From Haemophilus haemolyticus_L (lineage in GTDB: Bacteria; Pseudomonadota; Gammaproteobacteria; Enterobacterales; Pasteurellaceae): 64,000 nt of DNA. Within the stretch, counting starts at the first letter, position 1; each line of letters opens with the position of its first letter. Below are positions 25,660-33,106 of this stretch, one piece after another. The position numbers were made by a program, and so were the translations under genes. Location: NCBI RefSeq assembly GCF_003490595.1, contig NZ_QQGY01000003.1:143311-207310 (forward strand), written 5' to 3'. Under the pieces are notes generated by a model. That model had not been told where the DNA came from, did not search any database, and was given only the letters and a program-made list of their open reading frames with translations.

Positions 25660-25701
25660 TTTTTAGAATACAAAAATCTTTTTTATAAAACACTTTAATT
25701 T

Positions 25702-25738
25702 AACGGTGATCGTTTAAAACAATCACCGTTATTTATTT
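25702..25738. terminator. Bidirectional terminator between barrel gene and adhesin
   Basis: AACGGTGAT / ATCACCGTT 9-bp stem with an 11-nt loop and T-rich flank, between convergent genes. Confidence 0.85.
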
Positions 25739-25756
25739 TGGGATTATTTCAATACG

Positions 25757-28621
25757 CTAAAACCCAAAACTTACCCCAGTTGCAGCACCCACACCGTTAT
25801 TGGTATCAGCAGAGCCTGAAAGGCTAATTACCATATTCGGTTTAGGTGTATAACGAACCCCAACTGCAACAGCAGATTGTCCTCGATAAGTCCCTGCTGC
25901 CGCCCCAACGGTAAAACGTTTTCCTTGTACTGGGTAAATTTGCCCCATTGCCATTGCTGCGGCAATACCCGCACGGCTTTCACGAGTGGTTTTTCGGATT
26001 TGTCGATTGATTTCGCCAGTCGCTTGATTCAATCCTTTGATTGCTGCACGAGTGAGATCAGTTTCATTGGCAGAAAGTCCATTTGTTCCATTGTTACCAT
26101 TTATACCGTGATTAGCGTTTGCTCCATTTTGTCCGTTAGCACCGCTTTGACCTGCCGAACCATTGTGACCTGTTGTTCCATTTGTACCTTGATTACCAGC
26201 AGAACCAGCATTACCTGTCGAGCCTGCGCCACCAGCTTGTCTATTTTGTCCGTTGGCACCGCTTTGACCTGCTGTGTTGTGATTACCGTCTGTTCCATTA
26301 TTCGGGGTTTGTGGTTTTTCTTTGACTGCATTGTCTGTTTCAGGTGCTTTTTCTGCCTGAATTAAATGGGCTTTACCATCATCGCCTGTTTTAGCATAAA
26401 GTTCTAAAGATTTACTCGGATCATCTTTATTGACTAAGGTTAAACGGTCAAATACTGGATTAGTTTTCATTGCAATGCGAATACCGTCATTGTCGTTATA
26501 AGTAATCAAGTTGCGACTGCTATACAAATCTGCTTTATAGCCAACACCACTCTCGCCTAAAATAGAGAGCGTTTCGCCCACGTGTTTGTAGAAGTTGTGG
26601 GTTTTATCCGTATCAGCAAAACCTTGATTGTCGGAATTAACTGCAAAACGCAAGCCTGCAGATTTCAACTGTGCCAAGTTTACGGCATCAGTGTCTTCCG
26701 TCCCTGCAGCTACGCCAGTAATTTGGCGGGTTATGCCTGTTATTTCATTACCCACTGAAACCGAACCCGCAGTGCCTTTCCAAGTTGAAACTAATTTATT
26801 TTGCTCTTGTTGTTTTTTATTTAGGTCTGATTCGGCTTTATCTGCTTTCTTTTCCGTTTCAGTTAATTTAGCTTCAATTAGTGGTTTTGCTTTATCATAA
26901 TCCTTTTCTTGAATAGTTGTTTTGGTTTGAAGAGCGGTCAATTTTTCCTGCATTTTTTCTAATTCATTTTTAGCTGTTTCATAAGATTTAGTTGCTTTGT
27001 CAATCTCAGCTTGATTTGGATTAGTTGCAGCTTTCAATTTTTCCATATTGGCTTTTAATCCATTAACTTCCTCTTCTTTTTTCGGCAAATCGTAAAGAAT
27101 ATTACGTAATTCTGCCAAGTCGGCATAATTTTGACGCTCTTTTTCATAAGCCTCTTTTAGAGGAGCAATTTCAGCTTGCAATTCCTGATATTTTTTACCC
27201 GCTTCGCCTAACAAGGTCATTTGTTTCTTATTGCCATTTATTTCAAGTTTTGTTGCTTGCTCACTAATGTCATAGCCGATAGTAGCAAGATCACGATTAT
27301 TAAATGAATCTGAACCTAAAGCTACCCCGCCATTTACGCCCTCGTTAATACGAGTATTCGCTCCTAAAGCTAAGGAATTTTCTGCACGAGCGGCGGAAAA
27401 ATGTCCAAATGCAGAAGAATAATCTTTATAAGCAATAGCGTGAGAGCCGAGTGCAGATGAATAGAGTCCTCGTGATTCTGCCCCAATACCAACTGATAAA
27501 GAATCAGATCCTGATGCCTCTGCCGTGCCGCCTATGGCAATAGTTTGAAAGCCATAGCCTTTTGCGTTCAACCCGATAGCAATTGAGCCTTTGTATCGTT
27601 TTTCAGGTTCAGGATTAGCAATGCTATAATCATTACTTTTAGTACGGTGACTACCTGTTTCTCCAACCTTACCATCTGCCACGAGAGTATCACGCTCTTT
27701 ATCTATATAAAGAATACTGCCTGCTGCTGGAGAACGTTTTTTACCAACGTATGCACCGTTACCCATTGCGATGGAATAATTAGATGCATCTTCAATTTCA
27801 CTATTTCTCCCAATAGCAATGGTATCTTCTCCACGAGATAAAGCATAATCTCCAATGGAGATACCAGCATAATTGTAGGATTTTGCACTGTTTCCTAGTG
27901 CTATTGTTCTATCGCCTATCGCTCTAGCACCAGTGCCTAGTGCAGTAGAATATTTTCCTAACGCATTAGTACCAGCCCCAATAGATACCGCTTGAACAGC
28001 TTGTTCTCCAGTCGTATTCAATATACCAATAGAAATTGAGCTATCAGCTTGAGCTTTTGTCTCGTATCCTCCTAAAGCAATACTTCCAGATTTCGTAACA
28101 AGAGAACCGTAACCAATTGCAACGCTAAAGCCTCCAGCAAATCTAACAGTGGCACTATTTCCTATAGCCACAGAATTGTTCGCAGCATTCGTTTTATAGC
28201 CAATTGCAACACCTCCTTTACTATTTACTCTAGACTCTACACCAATAGCCACATCTTCAAGATTATTAATGTATGCATCTTTTTTATCTTTTACTTTATC
28301 GTAAGGCATTGTGCCAACATATTTTTTTAATACAGCTAGTTTTTTCTCTTGTTCCTCTATTTTTTTCTCTTGTTCCTCTATTTTTGTTTGTTGGGCTTGA
28401 TATTTCTTTTCTAAATCTGTTAATTTCTGAGTATTATCCGCAGCAGGTGCTGACGTAGACGTAGGTTCATCTGCCAACACCGCACCACTCACTAATGCCA
28501 TACAAAGTGCGGTTAATTTTACCGATGTTTTTGCAGATTTTACTTTTCCTTTAGCAAGTTCAGAGACCACTTGAAAAACGCCTGATGCCCGATTAAAAAT
28601 AATTCTATAAATATGATTCAT
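25757..28621 (-). CDS. Trimeric autotransporter adhesin (YadA/Cha-like)
   Basis: The 954-residue protein starts with an extended signal peptide (MNHIYRIIFNRASGVFQVVSELAKG, cleavage near A50). Next are a short coiled coil (~58-105), a long YadA-like head of SVAIGxxA / TIALGxxA repeats (~115-440), a second coiled coil (~455-640), a neck (GNEITGITRQITGVAAGTEDTDAVNLAQL, ~640-670), a small domain, a Gly/Asn-rich NGxxG low-complexity stalk (~770-860), and the YadA anchor ending VSFGF. Trimeric surface adhesion is expected. The layout recalls Haemophilus Cha and differs from Hia/Hsf. Ribosome site GAGG 5 nt before the ATG. Confidence 0.92.
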   Translation of the reverse strand: MNHIYRIIFNRASGVFQVVSELAKGKVKSAKTSVKLTALCMALVSGAVLADEPTSTSAPAADNTQKLTDLEKKYQAQQTKIEEQEKKIEEQEKKLAVLKKYVGTMPYDKVKDKKDAYINNLEDVAIGVESRVNSKGGVAIGYKTNAANNSVAIGNSATVRFAGGFSVAIGYGSLVTKSGSIALGGYETKAQADSSISIGILNTTGEQAVQAVSIGAGTNALGKYSTALGTGARAIGDRTIALGNSAKSYNYAGISIGDYALSRGEDTIAIGRNSEIEDASNYSIAMGNGAYVGKKRSPAAGSILYIDKERDTLVADGKVGETGSHRTKSNDYSIANPEPEKRYKGSIAIGLNAKGYGFQTIAIGGTAEASGSDSLSVGIGAESRGLYSSALGSHAIAYKDYSSAFGHFSAARAENSLALGANTRINEGVNGGVALGSDSFNNRDLATIGYDISEQATKLEINGNKKQMTLLGEAGKKYQELQAEIAPLKEAYEKERQNYADLAELRNILYDLPKKEEEVNGLKANMEKLKAATNPNQAEIDKATKSYETAKNELEKMQEKLTALQTKTTIQEKDYDKAKPLIEAKLTETEKKADKAESDLNKKQQEQNKLVSTWKGTAGSVSVGNEITGITRQITGVAAGTEDTDAVNLAQLKSAGLRFAVNSDNQGFADTDKTHNFYKHVGETLSILGESGVGYKADLYSSRNLITYNDNDGIRIAMKTNPVFDRLTLVNKDDPSKSLELYAKTGDDGKAHLIQAEKAPETDNAVKEKPQTPNNGTDGNHNTAGQSGANGQNRQAGGAGSTGNAGSAGNQGTNGTTGHNGSAGQSGANGQNGANANHGINGNNGTNGLSANETDLTRAAIKGLNQATGEINRQIRKTTRESRAGIAAAMAMGQIYPVQGKRFTVGAAAGTYRGQSAVAVGVRYTPKPNMVISLSGSADTNNGVGAATGVSFGF
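28338..28380. repeat. 21-bp tandem duplication in adhesin coiled coil
   Basis: Two direct copies of a 21-bp unit encode IEEQEKK-IEEQEKK in the N-terminal coiled coil of the adhesin. Unit length is a whole heptad, so copy-number change would lengthen the stalk without a frameshift. Confidence 0.7.
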
Positions 28622-28846
28622 ACTAACCTCGATTTGATTTTTCGTTTATGTTTACAATAAAAAAGACAAAGAAAACCCCAGCCGTGTTTTAACGTTGAAA
28701 AACACAGTGAGACTAAAGAATGATGTTTTCTTTAAAATGAACTGGATTTGTGTGAGGAAGTGCAGAAAAAATAAATCCACACAACACAGAAGAGATGTAT
28801 CGCCTCAGCTTAAAAGGTGTTGTGCCTCTGGCGGAAAGTGCTAGTA
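28622..28846 (-). promoter_or_regulatory. Adhesin 5' region between repeat tract and start codon
   Basis: 225 nt without a gene. The frame open in a 16-copy tract continues to a TAG at 28713-28715 but no frame reaches the adhesin ATG at 28621. No convincing sigma70 promoter is seen here, so the message probably starts upstream of the tract. Confidence 0.4.
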
Positions 28847-28917
28847 TTGTTTGTTTGTTTGTTTGTTTGTTTGTTTGTTTGTTTGTTTGTTTGTTTGTTT
28901 GTTTGTTTGTTTGTCAT
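28810..28917 (-). CDS. Leader ORF running through the repeat tract (35 codons at present copy number)
   Basis: An ATG (28917-28915) abuts the repeat directly, so the tract is read as (Thr-Asn-Lys-Gln)n. With 17 copies it encodes 35 residues and stops at TAA 28812-28810. One copy fewer gives 66 residues, one more gives 26. The ribosome site is weak (AGATAA). It may be a leader peptide whose length changes with repeat slippage, or the ATG may be fortuitous. Confidence 0.35.
   Translation of the reverse strand: MTNKQTNKQTNKQTNKQTNKQTNNTSTFRQRHNTF
28847..28914. repeat. (TTGT)17 simple sequence repeat
   Basis: Exactly 17 perfect TTGT units (ACAA on the adhesin strand), 68 bp. Tetranucleotide tracts in Haemophilus change copy number by slipped-strand mispairing and switch genes. 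This one is 226 nt upstream of the adhesin start codon and outside its coding frame. Confidence 0.97.
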
Positions 28918-28943
28918 TACGTTTATCTTTTTTTGATTTTGAG

Positions 28944-28975
28944 ATATATAAAATTAACGTGCTTTTAACAAATTA
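28944..28975 (-). promoter_or_regulatory. Possible promoter upstream of the repeat tract
   Basis: On the minus strand TTGTTA is followed after 17 nt by TATATC, about 25 nt before the leader ATG. This would place the repeat in the transcribed leader of the adhesin mRNA. The match is moderate. Confidence 0.4.
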
Positions 28976-29042
28976 CTATATACAACCTGTAGTAATTAAT
29001 ATTAAATGATCAGAGATTCGATTTCTCGCTAAGGTAGTCTTT

Positions 29043-29234
29043 TTATTGGGCGAATAATTGTTTAACAAATAATAGTTCTTGTCGTTCAAATTCTTCATTG
29101 GTAATCGGTGCGCTAGCTCTTTCAAGCATAGTAGAAAATGCGCTATCGCCCATATCCGCTCCTTCAATTTGATTACTGATATGGGCTTCTTTTAGGGCTT
29201 TAATACGTTGTTCAATAATTTGCTCAAAATTCAT
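29043..29234 (-). CDS. VbhA/FicA-like antitoxin without a Fic partner
   Basis: The 63-residue protein has the antitoxin-VbhA plan: an N-terminal helix ending in the inhibitory motif S-x3-E-G (S20-NQI-E24-G25), then MGDSAFSTMLERASAPITNEEFE. In VbhA/FicA this glutamate blocks ATP positioning in a Fic AMP-transferase. No Fic gene (HPFxxGNG) is adjacent on either side, so it is an orphan. The ATG at 29234 has AGGAAA upstream; a longer open frame to 29312 lacks support. Activity and partner are inferred. Confidence 0.7.
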   Translation of the reverse strand: MNFEQIIEQRIKALKEAHISNQIEGADMGDSAFSTMLERASAPITNEEFERQELLFVKQLFAQ

Positions 29235-29316
29235 TATTTTCCTCGCTAATACTATACTTTGGCAAAGTATAGCACAAGGCAAGGATGTGACGAAGTAGCT
29301 TTTACTTTTCAAATAG

Positions 29317-29345
29317 AAAATCCCAATCTAGGTTGGGATTTAAAA
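29317..29345. terminator. Terminator after artM
   Basis: AAAATCCCAA-TCTA-GGTTGGGATTTT-type stem about 25 nt beyond the artM stop. Confidence 0.75.
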
Positions 29346-29367
29346 TCACTAAAAATTTTACCGCACT

Positions 29368-30051
29368 TTATGCTTTGCTTACTTCAAAACGTTCAAATGC
29401 CAATACTTTTTTCTCTAATTTACGTAGTAATAATGTTGTAATGCCTGTGATAATTAAATAAATACCACCTGCGATGCCATAAATTGTTAGTGCATCATAT
29501 TCTGTACCATAGAGTTGGCGTGCGTAACCCATAATATCCATAATGGTAATGGTGGAAGCTAACGCCGTGCCTTTAAATACCAAAATAATTTCGTTACTGT
29601 AAGACGGCAATGCGCGTTTTAAGGCATAAGGAATTAAAATTTTTAAAGTTTGTATGCGGTTTAGTCCTAATGCGGCACAACTTTCCCATTGTCCTTTTGG
29701 AATAGCTTTCACTGCACCGTGAAATAATTGGGTGGAATAGGCTGCGCTGTTTAGTGCTAAAGCTAATGCGGCACAGAACCACGCATTGGATAAGACATAC
29801 CATAATGGGCTGTCAATAATCCATTGGAATTGACCGGGCCCTGCATAAATTAAAAAGAACTGTACTAACAGTGGCGTGCCTGTGAATAAAGTAAGGTATA
29901 AATTGACCGCACTTTTTATCCATTTATTTTCCATTGAAAGTAAAAAAGTAAGAAATAAGGCTAAAAAGAAAGCAATCAGTAAGGATACGACTGTGAGTAG
30001 TAAACTCGTTGGGATCCCTTGTGCGATCACAGTTAAATATTCTTGAAACAT
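29368..30051 (-). CDS. artM: Arginine ABC transporter permease ArtM
   Basis: Inner-membrane permease of the polar amino acid family, half of the heterodimeric channel with ArtQ. The 227-residue protein has about five membrane spans (e.g. LLLTVVSLLIAFFLALFLTFLL near residue 15) and the EAA-like cytoplasmic loop with AIPKGQWESCAALGLNRIQTLKILIPYALKRALP that docks the ATPase. Its start overlaps the artQ stop by one base. It is the last gene of artPIQM. Confidence 0.93.
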   Translation of the reverse strand: MFQEYLTVIAQGIPTSLLLTVVSLLIAFFLALFLTFLLSMENKWIKSAVNLYLTLFTGTPLLVQFFLIYAGPGQFQWIIDSPLWYVLSNAWFCAALALALNSAAYSTQLFHGAVKAIPKGQWESCAALGLNRIQTLKILIPYALKRALPSYSNEIILVFKGTALASTITIMDIMGYARQLYGTEYDALTIYGIAGGIYLIITGITTLLLRKLEKKVLAFERFEVSKA

Positions 30052-30716
30052 TATTTCACGCCCCTTTCAAAACGAGTAAAACGCAGCTCTAATTTTCGAA
30101 TACCAACTTGGCTAATTAATGTCACCGCTAAATAAATTAACGCAGCAATACCGTACCAAGTGAAGGGTTGATGTGTATTGGTATTAATCAGATCTGCTTG
30201 GCGCATCAAATCGTCCACGCCGATTAATGAAACCAATGCTGTATCTTTTAGTAATACAAGCCATTGATTGCTTAAACCCGGTAAAGCGTGACGCCATACT
30301 TGTGGCATGACAATATGAATGAACGTATAGCTTTTGCTTAAGCCTAACGCTGCACCTGATTCCCATTGTCCTTTTGGTATGGCTTGAATTGCGCCGCGTA
30401 ATGTTTGTGAAGCATAAGCTGCAAAAATGAGAGAAAGCGCAAACACACCACAGCCAAATGCCCCAAATTCAATGTATTCTCCTGTCAGCATTTCGACTAA
30501 TTCGGTGGAACCAAAATAGACAAGTAATACAACGAGAATTTCAGGTAAGCCACGTAATAAGGCAATGAGTATTGCTGTTGGTTTTCCAACAAAACGATTT
30601 GCTTCAAGCACGGCAAAAATTAGGCTTAAAAATAAGCCTAAGATTAATGAACAGACCGCAAGCCCTAAAGTCATTAGGGCTGCGGTAAGCATTAAAGAAA
30701 GAAAATCATAACTCAT
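30051..30716 (-). CDS. artQ: Arginine ABC transporter permease ArtQ
   Basis: The 221-residue permease partner of ArtM has hydrophobic spans through the chain and the ATPase-contact loop AIPKGQWESGAALGLSKSYTFIHIVMPQVWRHALPG. Its ATG is 3 nt after the artI stop and it overlaps artM, so the genes are translated together. Strong similarity between the ArtQ and ArtM loops reflects an old duplication. Confidence 0.93.
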   Translation of the reverse strand: MSYDFLSLMLTAALMTLGLAVCSLILGLFLSLIFAVLEANRFVGKPTAILIALLRGLPEILVVLLVYFGSTELVEMLTGEYIEFGAFGCGVFALSLIFAAYASQTLRGAIQAIPKGQWESGAALGLSKSYTFIHIVMPQVWRHALPGLSNQWLVLLKDTALVSLIGVDDLMRQADLINTNTHQPFTWYGIAALIYLAVTLISQVGIRKLELRFTRFERGVK

Positions 30717-30719
30717 AGA

Positions 30720-31439
30720 TTATTTTGTCATCCATTTATCATAGATTTTTTGGTATTCACCATTTGCTTTAATTGCAGCTAAACCTTTGTTTAATTGTGC
30801 AGCCAAATCTTTGTTTGATTTGTGCATTGCAATACCTAAACCATTACCAAAATATTTTTTATTTGCTACTTTCTCGCCAACAAATTGCATTTCTGGTTCT
30901 TTGCTAATCATGTCAGCAAGCACGGCGGTATCGCCAAAAATCATATCAATTCTACCGCTCTTTAAGTCTAAAATTGCGCTTTGTAAGCTCGCATAAGCCT
31001 TAGTTGTATATTGTTTAGTTTCAGCTACTGTGTATTGTTGGAATGTGGTTCCATTTTGAACGCCAACGTTTTTTGCACTTTCTAATGTCGCTTTGCCTTT
31101 AAGAGCAACATAGCTTGCTGTGCTGTCGTAATACGCATCAGAGAATAAAACCTGTTTTGCTCTCGCATCTGTAATATCAATAGCGGAAATGGATGCGTCA
31201 AAGCGTTTTGCTTTTAAATTTGGAATTAATGCATCAAAAGCTTCGCCTTTGAATTTACAGGTTGCTTGGATTTCTTTACAAATTGCATTCGCTACATCGA
31301 CATCAAAACCAATAATCTCGCCTTTTTCATTTGTGGTTTCAAATGGTGGATAGCTAGGTTCCATTGCAAAAGTGAGTTCTTGTGCGCTTGCTGCTACGGA
31401 TGCGCCTAATAAAATTGCAGTTAATAATGTTTTTTTCAT
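30720..31439 (-). CDS. artI: Arginine-binding periplasmic protein ArtI
   Basis: The 239-residue family 3 solute-binding protein has a signal peptide (MKKTLLTAILLGASVAASA, cut after ~19) and the amino-acid-binding landmarks EPSYPPFETTNEKGEIIGFDVDVANAIC and SAIDITDARAKQVLFSDAYY. Arginine is the expected ligand from family and operon. It is preceded by AAGGAG and lies 17 nt after artP. Confidence 0.92.
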   Translation of the reverse strand: MKKTLLTAILLGASVAASAQELTFAMEPSYPPFETTNEKGEIIGFDVDVANAICKEIQATCKFKGEAFDALIPNLKAKRFDASISAIDITDARAKQVLFSDAYYDSTASYVALKGKATLESAKNVGVQNGTTFQQYTVAETKQYTTKAYASLQSAILDLKSGRIDMIFGDTAVLADMISKEPEMQFVGEKVANKKYFGNGLGIAMHKSNKDLAAQLNKGLAAIKANGEYQKIYDKWMTK

Positions 31440-31456
31440 CGTAAGCTCCTTATTTT

Positions 31457-32188
31457 CTAGTGAGAAAGATAGTGTTTAAATTGTTCCGTTTTTGGATTTT
31501 CAAAGCAATCAGCCGATCCCATTTCGACGATTTTACCTTGTTCCATATAGACGACTTTTGTTGCCACTTTTTGCGCCACATTGACTTCGTGGGTCACAAT
31601 CACTTGCGTAATGCCAGTTTCTTGTAATTCTTTAATTATATCTACAACTTGCGCTGTAATTTCGGGATCCAATGCTGCCGTTGGTTCATCAAATAACAGA
31701 ACTTGTGGTTTCATCATCAGGGCGCGGGCTATTGCTACACGTTGTTGTTGCCCGCCTGACAAATGTAATGGAAAGCGATCAGCAAGTTGTTCTAAACGTA
31801 AACGTTTTAACAACTCCATTGCATCTGCTTTGGCTTCATTTTCGCTTACGCCACGCACTTTCATTGGCGCTTCAATTAAGTTTTCAATAACAGTTAAGTG
31901 CGGCCAAAGGTGATATTGTTGAAATACCATTCCTACATCTTGGCGTAATTGTCGGATTGCTTTGGGATTTGCCATTGCATTGGATAAATTAAAATCATTA
32001 TTTGCAATGCTTAATTCGCCAGATTTTGGCACTTCTAACAAATTTAATGTACGAATTAATGTGCTTTTTCCTGCGCCACTTGGGCCCAGTAACACAACGG
32101 TATCGCCTTCTTCTGCTTCAAGGTTAATATCAAATAACGCTTGTGATGAACCGTAAAAGAAATTGAGATTTTTAACACGAATAGCCAT
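31457..32188 (-). CDS. artP: Arginine ABC transporter ATPase ArtP
   Basis: The 243-residue ATPase of the polar amino acid family has Walker A LGPSGAGKST, the Q-loop in GMVFQQYHLW, signature LSGGQQQRVA and Walker B VLLFDEPTAALD. It is the first gene of artPIQM, directly behind a promoter whose -35 is overlapped by an ArgR-box palindrome, so the operon is likely repressed by arginine. Confidence 0.94.
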   Translation of the reverse strand: MAIRVKNLNFFYGSSQALFDINLEAEEGDTVVLLGPSGAGKSTLIRTLNLLEVPKSGELSIANNDFNLSNAMANPKAIRQLRQDVGMVFQQYHLWPHLTVIENLIEAPMKVRGVSENEAKADAMELLKRLRLEQLADRFPLHLSGGQQQRVAIARALMMKPQVLLFDEPTAALDPEITAQVVDIIKELQETGITQVIVTHEVNVAQKVATKVVYMEQGKIVEMGSADCFENPKTEQFKHYLSH

Positions 32189-32219
32189 TTTTCTTCTCTA
32201 TGCTTTACAAGATGAAAAA

Positions 32220-32248
32220 ATATTACATTTTTATGCATAATTATGCAA
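32220..32248 (-). promoter_or_regulatory. artP promoter
   Basis: On the minus strand TTGCAT (32248-32243), exact 17-nt spacer, TAATAT (32225-32220). The start would fall about 25 nt before the artP ATG. Confidence 0.6.
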
Positions 32249-32249
32249 G
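32232..32249. promoter_or_regulatory. ArgR box
   Basis: The core TGCATAATTATGCA (32234-32247) is a perfect palindrome and matches the Arg box TGAATwwwwATTCA at 12 of 14 positions. It overlaps the artP -35. In E. coli, art genes are ArgR targets; binding here is inferred. Confidence 0.6.
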
Positions 32250-32261
32250 TGGCGTAAATAA

Positions 32262-32288
32262 AAAATCCCAAAAAAATTTGGGATTTTA
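32262..32288. terminator. gmhA terminator
   Basis: AAATCCCAAA / TTTGGGATTT stem between gmhA and the art promoter, with T-runs on both strands. Confidence 0.8.
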
Positions 32289-32314
32289 AAAATTTGATTG
32301 AAATCAACCGCACT

Positions 32315-32899
32315 TTAGGCTTCTTTAGCCATCTCGAATTCAATTAACATCATTAAAATATGAATAACTTTGATATGGATTTCTTGAATACGATCTGCAT
32401 AACGGAAATGTGGCACACGAATTTCAACATCCGCTAATCCAGCCATTTTGCCCCCATCTTTGCCTGTCATCGCAATGACTTTCATGCCTTTTGCTTTTGC
32501 GGCTTCAATGGCGTTTAAAATATTTTTTGAATTGCCAGAGGTCGATAAACCGAATAACACATCGCCTTTTTGACCCACCGCTTCAACATAGCGTGAAAAG
32601 ACATATTCATAGCCAAAATCATTACTTACACAGCTTAAATGGCTTGCATCTGAAATCGCAATGGCGGGATAACCTGGGCGATTTTCACGATAACGACCCG
32701 TTAATTCTTCTGCAAAATGCATCGCATCACAGTGTGAACCGCCATTACCACAAGAAAGCACTTTTCCGCCTTGTTTAAAACTATTGGAAATTAATAATGC
32801 GGCTTCTTGAATTAATTTACTGTTATTTTCATCAGCAATAAATTTGTTTAACACATCTTGTGCTTCCACAAGTTCTGCTTTGATTTGATCTAAATACAT
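32315..32899 (-). CDS. gmhA: Sedoheptulose-7-phosphate isomerase
   Basis: First enzyme of ADP-heptose synthesis for the LPS inner core: converts sedoheptulose 7-phosphate to D-glycero-D-manno-heptose 7-phosphate. The 194-residue SIS-domain protein has LSCGNGGSHCDAMHFAEELTGRYRENRPGYPA and the second sugar-phosphate loop FGLSTSGNSKNILNAIEAAKAKG, diagnostic of GmhA. It is transcribed divergently from the DNA ligase gene and ends at a terminator before the art operon. Confidence 0.96.
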   Translation of the reverse strand: MYLDQIKAELVEAQDVLNKFIADENNSKLIQEAALLISNSFKQGGKVLSCGNGGSHCDAMHFAEELTGRYRENRPGYPAIAISDASHLSCVSNDFGYEYVFSRYVEAVGQKGDVLFGLSTSGNSKNILNAIEAAKAKGMKVIAMTGKDGGKMAGLADVEIRVPHFRYADRIQEIHIKVIHILMMLIEFEMAKEA

Positions 32900-33007
32900 T
32901 GATTGCTCCTTGTTGGGAATAAAATCGCGTTGGCATTGTATAGCAGATAAACATTCTCCGCTAGCCTAAATAAAAATTCATCTTTTTCCAATGAAGTAAA
33001 GATTTTT

Positions 33008-33023
33008 TGCGATTTAGATCGTA
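33008..33023 (+). promoter_or_regulatory. CRP-S (Sxy-dependent competence) site
   Basis: TGCGA-TTTAGA-TCGTA matches the competence CRP-S pattern TGCGA-n6-TCGCA at 9 of 10 positions, including the C in the left half (TGCGA rather than TGTGA). Its centre (33015.5) is about 41 nt upstream of the start predicted from TAGATT (33044-33049), the class II spacing. The ligase downstream is recalled as a competence-regulon gene. Confidence 0.7.
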
Positions 33024-33106
33024 ATAGTGAATTTGCGTGCTTTTAGATTATTCCAGATAAACTTATTCTGAGAAAAATGACCAGTACTAAAATTGACAAA
33101 AATATC

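Noticed and set aside
26101..26331. Open frames in the Gly/Asn-rich part of the adhesin (other frame and strand)
   Set aside because: They arise from the repetitive codons of the real adhesin frame and have no ribosome site.
28847..28914. CRISPR array
   Set aside because: It is an uninterrupted 4-bp repeat with no spacers.
28621..28917. Frame-switch of the adhesin itself through the TTGT tract
   Set aside because: No frame from the tract reaches the adhesin ATG: stops occur at 28812-28810, 28715-28713, or directly after the tract depending on copy number.
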